Shown piece by piece: positions 16,201-19,415 of a DNA stretch of 19,415 bases (its first letter is position 1; each line of letters starts with the position of its first letter). The notes below the pieces were generated by a model. It ran no database searches. It was given only the letters and a program-made list of their open reading frames with translations, and was not told where the DNA came from. Source of the stretch: Azoarcus sp. (GTDB lineage Bacteria > Pseudomonadota > Gammaproteobacteria > Burkholderiales > Rhodocyclaceae); contig JAIRLA010000049.1 in NCBI GenBank assembly GCA_031259795.1, forward strand, positions 1-19,415, read 5' to 3'. The position numbers and the translations under genes were made by a program.

Positions 16201-18126
16201 GTGATTTGTTTTCGTGACCTGCGCCTTGTTCGTGGCGCGCGCACCCTGATCGACGGGGTTTCGCTACAGATTTTCCCCGGCTGGAAGGTGGGCCTCACCG
16301 GCGCCAACGGTTGCGGCAAGTCGAGCCTGTTCGCGCTTTTGCGCGGCCAGTTGCTTCCCGACCGGGGAGACCTGGAGTTGCCGTCCGGTTGGGTGATTGC
16401 TCATGTCGCGCAGGAAACGCCGGCCTTGCCGCAGGCGGCGATCGACTATGTGCTCGATGGCGATGACGAATTGCGCCGCATCGAGGCCGCGCTGGCCGTG
16501 GCCGGGCGCGCCCATGATGGTATGCGTATCGCCGAACTGCATGCGCGCATGGAGGAAATCGGCGCTTATGCGGCGCGGGCGCGCGCGGCGGCGCTGCTCG
16601 ACGGTCTCGGATTCGCGCCCGCCGATGCCGCGCGGGCGGTGGCGGATTTTTCCGGCGGCTGGCGCATGCGGCTCAATCTCGCACAAGCCCTGATGTGCCG
16701 CTCCGATCTGCTGCTGCTCGACGAACCCACCAACCATCTCGATCTCGACGCGGTGATCTGGCTGGAGCAATGGTTGCGCGATTATCGCGGCACATTGCTC
16801 CTGATCTCGCACGACCGCGAATTCCTCGACGCCTGCGTCGACCACATCGCGCACATCGAGCGGGGCGGACTTGCGCTCTACAGCGGCGCATATTCCGATT
16901 TCGAGCGCCAGCGCGGCGAACGCCTGGCGCAGCGGCAGGCGATGTTCGAGCGCCAGCAGCGCGAGATCGCGCACATGGAAGACTACATCCGGCGTTTCCG
17001 CGCCAAGGCGACCAAGGCGCGGCAGGCGCAAAGCCGGATCAAGGCGCTCGAACGCATGGAGCGGATTGCCGCCGCCCATGTCGATACACCGTTTACTTTC
17101 TCGTTTCGCGCCGCGCCCGCCGCGCCCGATCCGCTCTTGCAGATCGAGGAGGGGGCGGCGGGTTATGAAGAGAAAAACGTGCTCGCGGGCATCACGCTCA
17201 CCCTGCGTCCCGGCGAGCGGGTTGGCCTTCTGGGCCGGAATGGCGCGGGCAAATCGACCCTCATCAAACTGCTGTCGGGCCAACTGGCGCTTGCCGCGGG
17301 ACGGCGGCGCGAAGGCAAAGGACTGGCGACCGGCTACTTCGCGCAGCACCAGCTCGAAACCCTGCGCGCCGACGAATCCGCGCTCCAGCACATGATGCGG
17401 CTCGATCCGGCGGCGCGCGAGCAGGATTTGCGCGACTATCTCGGCGGTTTCGATTTTCGCGGCGATGGCGCGGACGGGCGCTCGACCCCGGCGACCGCCC
17501 CCTGCGGCCCGTTTTCGGGCGGCGAGAAATCGCGGCTGGCGCTGGCGTTGCTCATCTGGCGGCGTCCCAATCTGCTGCTGCTCGACGAACCGACCAATCA
17601 TCTCGACCTCGAAATGCGCCACGCGCTCACGCTCGCCTTGCAGGATCACGATGGCGCGATGGTGCTGGTGTCGCACGATCGCGCCTTGCTGCGCGCATGC
17701 TGCGATCGCCTGTGGCTGGTCGACGAGGGCCGTCTCCAGCCTTTCGACGGCGATCTCGACGACTACCGCGACTGGTTGGCCACGCGCCGCGCCGGAGTTG
17801 TCCGGGCCGATCCGGCGGCGGCGGACGCGCGCCGCGCCGGACGCGCGCAGGCCGAAGCCGAGCGTCAGGCGCGGCTGGCGGCGCGTCGTCCGCTCGTCAG
17901 GGAAATCGGACAGATCGAAAAGAAACTCGCCGGCTGGGAGGGCGAAAAAAAATTGCTCGATGCGCGGCTCGCCGATCCCGCGCTCTACGACACGAGCAAT
18001 GGCGGAAAGAGCGCACGCCTACAGGATGTGCTCAAGCGCCAGGCCGAGCTTTCCGCCTGGATAGAAGAGGCCGAATCGCGCTGGCTGGAATTGTCGGCGC
18101 GGCTCGAAGAACTCGCGGTGGATTAG
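16201..18126 (+). CDS. yheS: ABC-F family ATPase, YheS-like
   Basis: This 641-residue soluble protein has two fused ABC ATPase domains and no membrane segments, the layout of ABC-F ribosome-associated factors. Domain 1 has GANGCGKS (34-41), signature FSGGWRMRLNLAQAL and LLLDEPTNHLDLD. Domain 2 has GRNGAGKST, FSGGEKSRLALALLIW and LLLLDEPTNHLDLE. The linker from about 230 to 290 is the long charged helix pair that contacts P-site tRNA in this family, and a C-terminal coiled coil (about 550-640) follows. Length and the MICFRDLRLVRGAR start fit YheS rather than EttA or Uup. I chose GTG 16201 for that reason; TTG 16186 is the alternative. Confidence 0.9.
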   Translation: MICFRDLRLVRGARTLIDGVSLQIFPGWKVGLTGANGCGKSSLFALLRGQLLPDRGDLELPSGWVIAHVAQETPALPQAAIDYVLDGDDELRRIEAALAVAGRAHDGMRIAELHARMEEIGAYAARARAAALLDGLGFAPADAARAVADFSGGWRMRLNLAQALMCRSDLLLLDEPTNHLDLDAVIWLEQWLRDYRGTLLLISHDREFLDACVDHIAHIERGGLALYSGAYSDFERQRGERLAQRQAMFERQQREIAHMEDYIRRFRAKATKARQAQSRIKALERMERIAAAHVDTPFTFSFRAAPAAPDPLLQIEEGAAGYEEKNVLAGITLTLRPGERVGLLGRNGAGKSTLIKLLSGQLALAAGRRREGKGLATGYFAQHQLETLRADESALQHMMRLDPAAREQDLRDYLGGFDFRGDGADGRSTPATAPCGPFSGGEKSRLALALLIWRRPNLLLLDEPTNHLDLEMRHALTLALQDHDGAMVLVSHDRALLRACCDRLWLVDEGRLQPFDGDLDDYRDWLATRRAGVVRADPAAADARRAGRAQAEAERQARLAARRPLVREIGQIEKKLAGWEGEKKLLDARLADPALYDTSNGGKSARLQDVLKRQAELSAWIEEAESRWLELSARLEELAVD

Positions 18127-18165
18127 CGTGCGGCGGGGATGCGTTAACGGGACGTGTGTCACGGC

Positions 18166-18194
18166 TTGCGAAATATCCGGGATAGCATTACATT
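18166..18194 (+). promoter_or_regulatory. Candidate promoter of the loiP-like gene
   Basis: -35 TTGCGA (18166-18171) and -10 TACATT (18189-18194) are separated by exactly 17 bases, each matching four of six consensus positions. The predicted start is about 25 bases before the ATG at 18228. It lies in the 101-bp gap after the ABC-F gene, which has no visible terminator. Confidence 0.5.
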
Positions 18195-18227
18195 CTCCGC
18201 TCTTCAACTTTATTGAGTGAGATGCTC

Positions 18228-19052
18228 ATGAATCGCTATTCAACTGTGGGCGGCAGTCTCTTGGCTGCCTTGCTTGTTTCGGCTTGCCTTAGTTCGGGGG
18301 ATGCGGGGCAGGTGCTTTCGAGCGCCGCGGGGACCGTTTCCGAAGCCACTTCGACGACGGCCTCTTCTTCCGGCGAGGACAAGACAGAAGCGCGCGTTTC
18401 CGCGGGGCTTGATGTGTTCAAGGCGGCGACGGTCAGCGATGAAGAATTGCAGGCGGCCACCCGGCAGATGGTCGCCCAGATGGACAAGCAGAACGAGGTC
18501 GCGCCAGCGGCCAACAAATATGCGAAGCGTCTGGAAAAGTTGACCAAGGGGTTGAAGAACGAAGACGGCGTGCAGCTCAACTTCAAGGTGTACCTGACCA
18601 AGGACGTGAATGCCTTCGCCACGCCGGACGGGAGTATTCGCGTTTTCTCCGGGCTGATGGATCTCATGAAGGACGACCATGAACTGCGCAGTATCCTGGG
18701 CCACGAAATTGGTCATGTGAAGCTTGGTCACAGTCTGAAGGCGGCCAGGACGGCCTACCTTGCCTCGGCTGCCGCCAAAGTGGCGGTTTCCGAGTCCGGC
18801 GGCGGCTTGGGCGCGCAAGTGCTCGCCGATCTGGGCGAAAAATTCCTGAACGCGCAATTCTCGCAAAGCCAGGAATCCGAAGCGGATGCTTACGGGGTGG
18901 AATTCATGAAGCGCCACAAATACAAGCTGGCAGCGGCGGAAAGCGCCATGCGCAAATTGGCGGAACTGGACGGCGGCGGGGGAAGCGCGTTCGCCAGTCA
19001 TCCTGGCTCCAAGGAGCGCGCCGACAAGATTCACGAGCTGATCTCGCAATAA
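18228..19052 (+). CDS. loiP: M48 family metalloprotease lipoprotein, LoiP/YggG-like
   Basis: The 274-residue precursor has a lipoprotein signal peptide with lipobox VSAC (Cys20). The M48 zinc site is HEIGH (159-163) with ESEAD (216-220) supplying the third ligand. The core VYLTKDVNAFATPDGSIRVF-SGLMDLM and LGEKFLNAQFSQSQESEADA closely resemble E. coli LoiP (YggG), an outer-membrane-anchored protease linked to low-osmolarity stress and quality control; Ser21-Ser22 after the Cys fit outer membrane sorting. ATG 18228 has GAGTGAG upstream; ATG 18222 and TTG 18213 are in frame. It ends in a strong terminator. Confidence 0.9.
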   Translation: MNRYSTVGGSLLAALLVSACLSSGDAGQVLSSAAGTVSEATSTTASSSGEDKTEARVSAGLDVFKAATVSDEELQAATRQMVAQMDKQNEVAPAANKYAKRLEKLTKGLKNEDGVQLNFKVYLTKDVNAFATPDGSIRVFSGLMDLMKDDHELRSILGHEIGHVKLGHSLKAARTAYLASAAAKVAVSESGGGLGAQVLADLGEKFLNAQFSQSQESEADAYGVEFMKRHKYKLAAAESAMRKLAELDGGGGSAFASHPGSKERADKIHELISQ

Positions 19053-19073
19053 GCGGGCGAACCGCCGTAAATC

Positions 19074-19109
19074 AAAGCCGCCGCGGCCATTGTGCCGCGG
19101 CGGCTTTTT
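19074..19109 (+). terminator. Rho-independent terminator after the loiP-like gene
   Basis: A perfect 14-bp stem (19074-19087 with 19094-19107) around a 6-base loop is followed by a run of five T. It lies 21 bases after the stop codon. Confidence 0.93.
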
Positions 19110-19214
19110 CCATGTGCGCCCGGCATGGAGGCGCTCCTGCGAGTCCCGCCGTAAGCAGTTCAACTTTCCGAAACGCGACATCATCCTGCCGCACGGTGCG
19201 GAATTGCCAGAACT
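19110..19214. other. Intergenic, no gene recognised
   Basis: Between the terminator and the repeat I see no coding signal, RNA gene or clear promoter. The segment could be degenerate repeat or former coding sequence, but nothing supports a specific call. Confidence 0.4.
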
Positions 19215-19281
19215 CCAGCGGCGCTGCGCGCCGGATGGAACGAACTGGATTGCCACGTCGCTGCGCTCCTCGCAATGACGA
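19215..19281 (-). repeat. Dispersed repeat A, copy 5
   Basis: Read on the minus strand it begins CGTCATTGCGAGGAGCGCAG, then CGACGTGGCAATCCAGTTCG, TTCCATCCGGCGCGCAGCGC and CGCTGG. It is nearly identical to copy 4 in its first half and more diverged in the second. A run of eight or more G follows on the plus strand at about 19281-19290. It sits between a terminator and the next gene. Confidence 0.8.
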
Positions 19282-19368
19282 GGGGGGGGCGGCTCTCATA
19301 TGCACTAACCTAATAGCAAATTAATCCCAAAGCGGGTATATTTCTCCAGAAGTTCCAGGAGAAATGAG

Positions 19369-19415
19369 ATGACTGAAGACAACATTCGGCAGCTGATGAA
19401 GCATCTTCCGGAGGG
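19369..19415 (+). CDS. Start of an unidentified gene (partial)
   Basis: Fifteen codons are visible (MTEDNIRQLMKHLPEG, the last codon incomplete) before the window ends. AGGAGA lies about seven bases before the ATG, a good ribosome-binding site. A TATATT at 19337-19342 could be a -10 box, but no matching -35 is evident. The residues are too few to assign a family. Confidence 0.6.
   Translation, partial: MTEDNIRQLMKHLPE

Noticed and set aside
16264..17676. 470-codon frame on the minus strand of the ABC-F gene
   Set aside because: It is antisense to two complete ABC domains with all their motifs, and its own translation is Arg/Gln/Gly-rich noise.

Overview
The window is about 19.4 kb of GC-rich, densely coded bacterial chromosome. 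The gene content (Ffh next to a CcsA/YpjD-like protein and pilBCD, FmdB-DUF502-AspRS, ClpS-ClpA, a YheS-type ABC-F protein, a LoiP-type lipoprotein protease) points to a betaproteobacterium, probably Rhodocyclales or Nitrosomonadales-like. That placement is an inference from recalled protein similarity and gene order; no database was searched. No rRNA, tRNA, CRISPR array or insertion sequence was recognised.

Layout. Bases 1-135 hold a candidate leftward promoter with a perfect -10 box whose transcript leaves the window. Bases 136-690 hold no convincing gene; they are a mosaic of two dispersed repeat families. Bases 693-4293 are a leftward gene run: ffh, an EI24-domain membrane protein, gloA, and a metzincin-type metalloprotease fragment that follows gloA in the same reading frame. 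Divergent from ffh is a CcsA-like membrane protein (4359-5186), then the type IV pilus genes pilB, pilC and pilD (5306-9239). Next come an FmdB-type zinc ribbon, a DUF502 membrane protein and aspS (9363-12087). A two-way terminator separates aspS from a convergent cold-shock gene, whose roughly 160-nt leader begins a 406-bp gap before the translationally coupled clpS-clpA pair. A leftward gene for an exported Cys-pair protein of unknown function is followed by a rightward YheS-like ABC-F gene and a loiP-like lipoprotein protease, closed by a 14-bp-stem terminator. Another copy of the main repeat and the first 15 codons of an unidentified gene end the window.

How the genes work together. Ffh delivers membrane proteins. 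PilB (ATPase), PilC (platform) and PilD (prepilin peptidase) are the assembly core of a type IV pilus. ClpS feeds N-degron substrates to the ClpA unfoldase. AspRS carries the residue pair linked to the non-discriminating form, so it probably also charges tRNA-Asn for GatCAB. Most of the window is conserved housekeeping. The less ordinary material is on the left: the repeat mosaic, the metalloprotease fragment with an 8-G tract joined in frame behind gloA, and the outgoing promoter.
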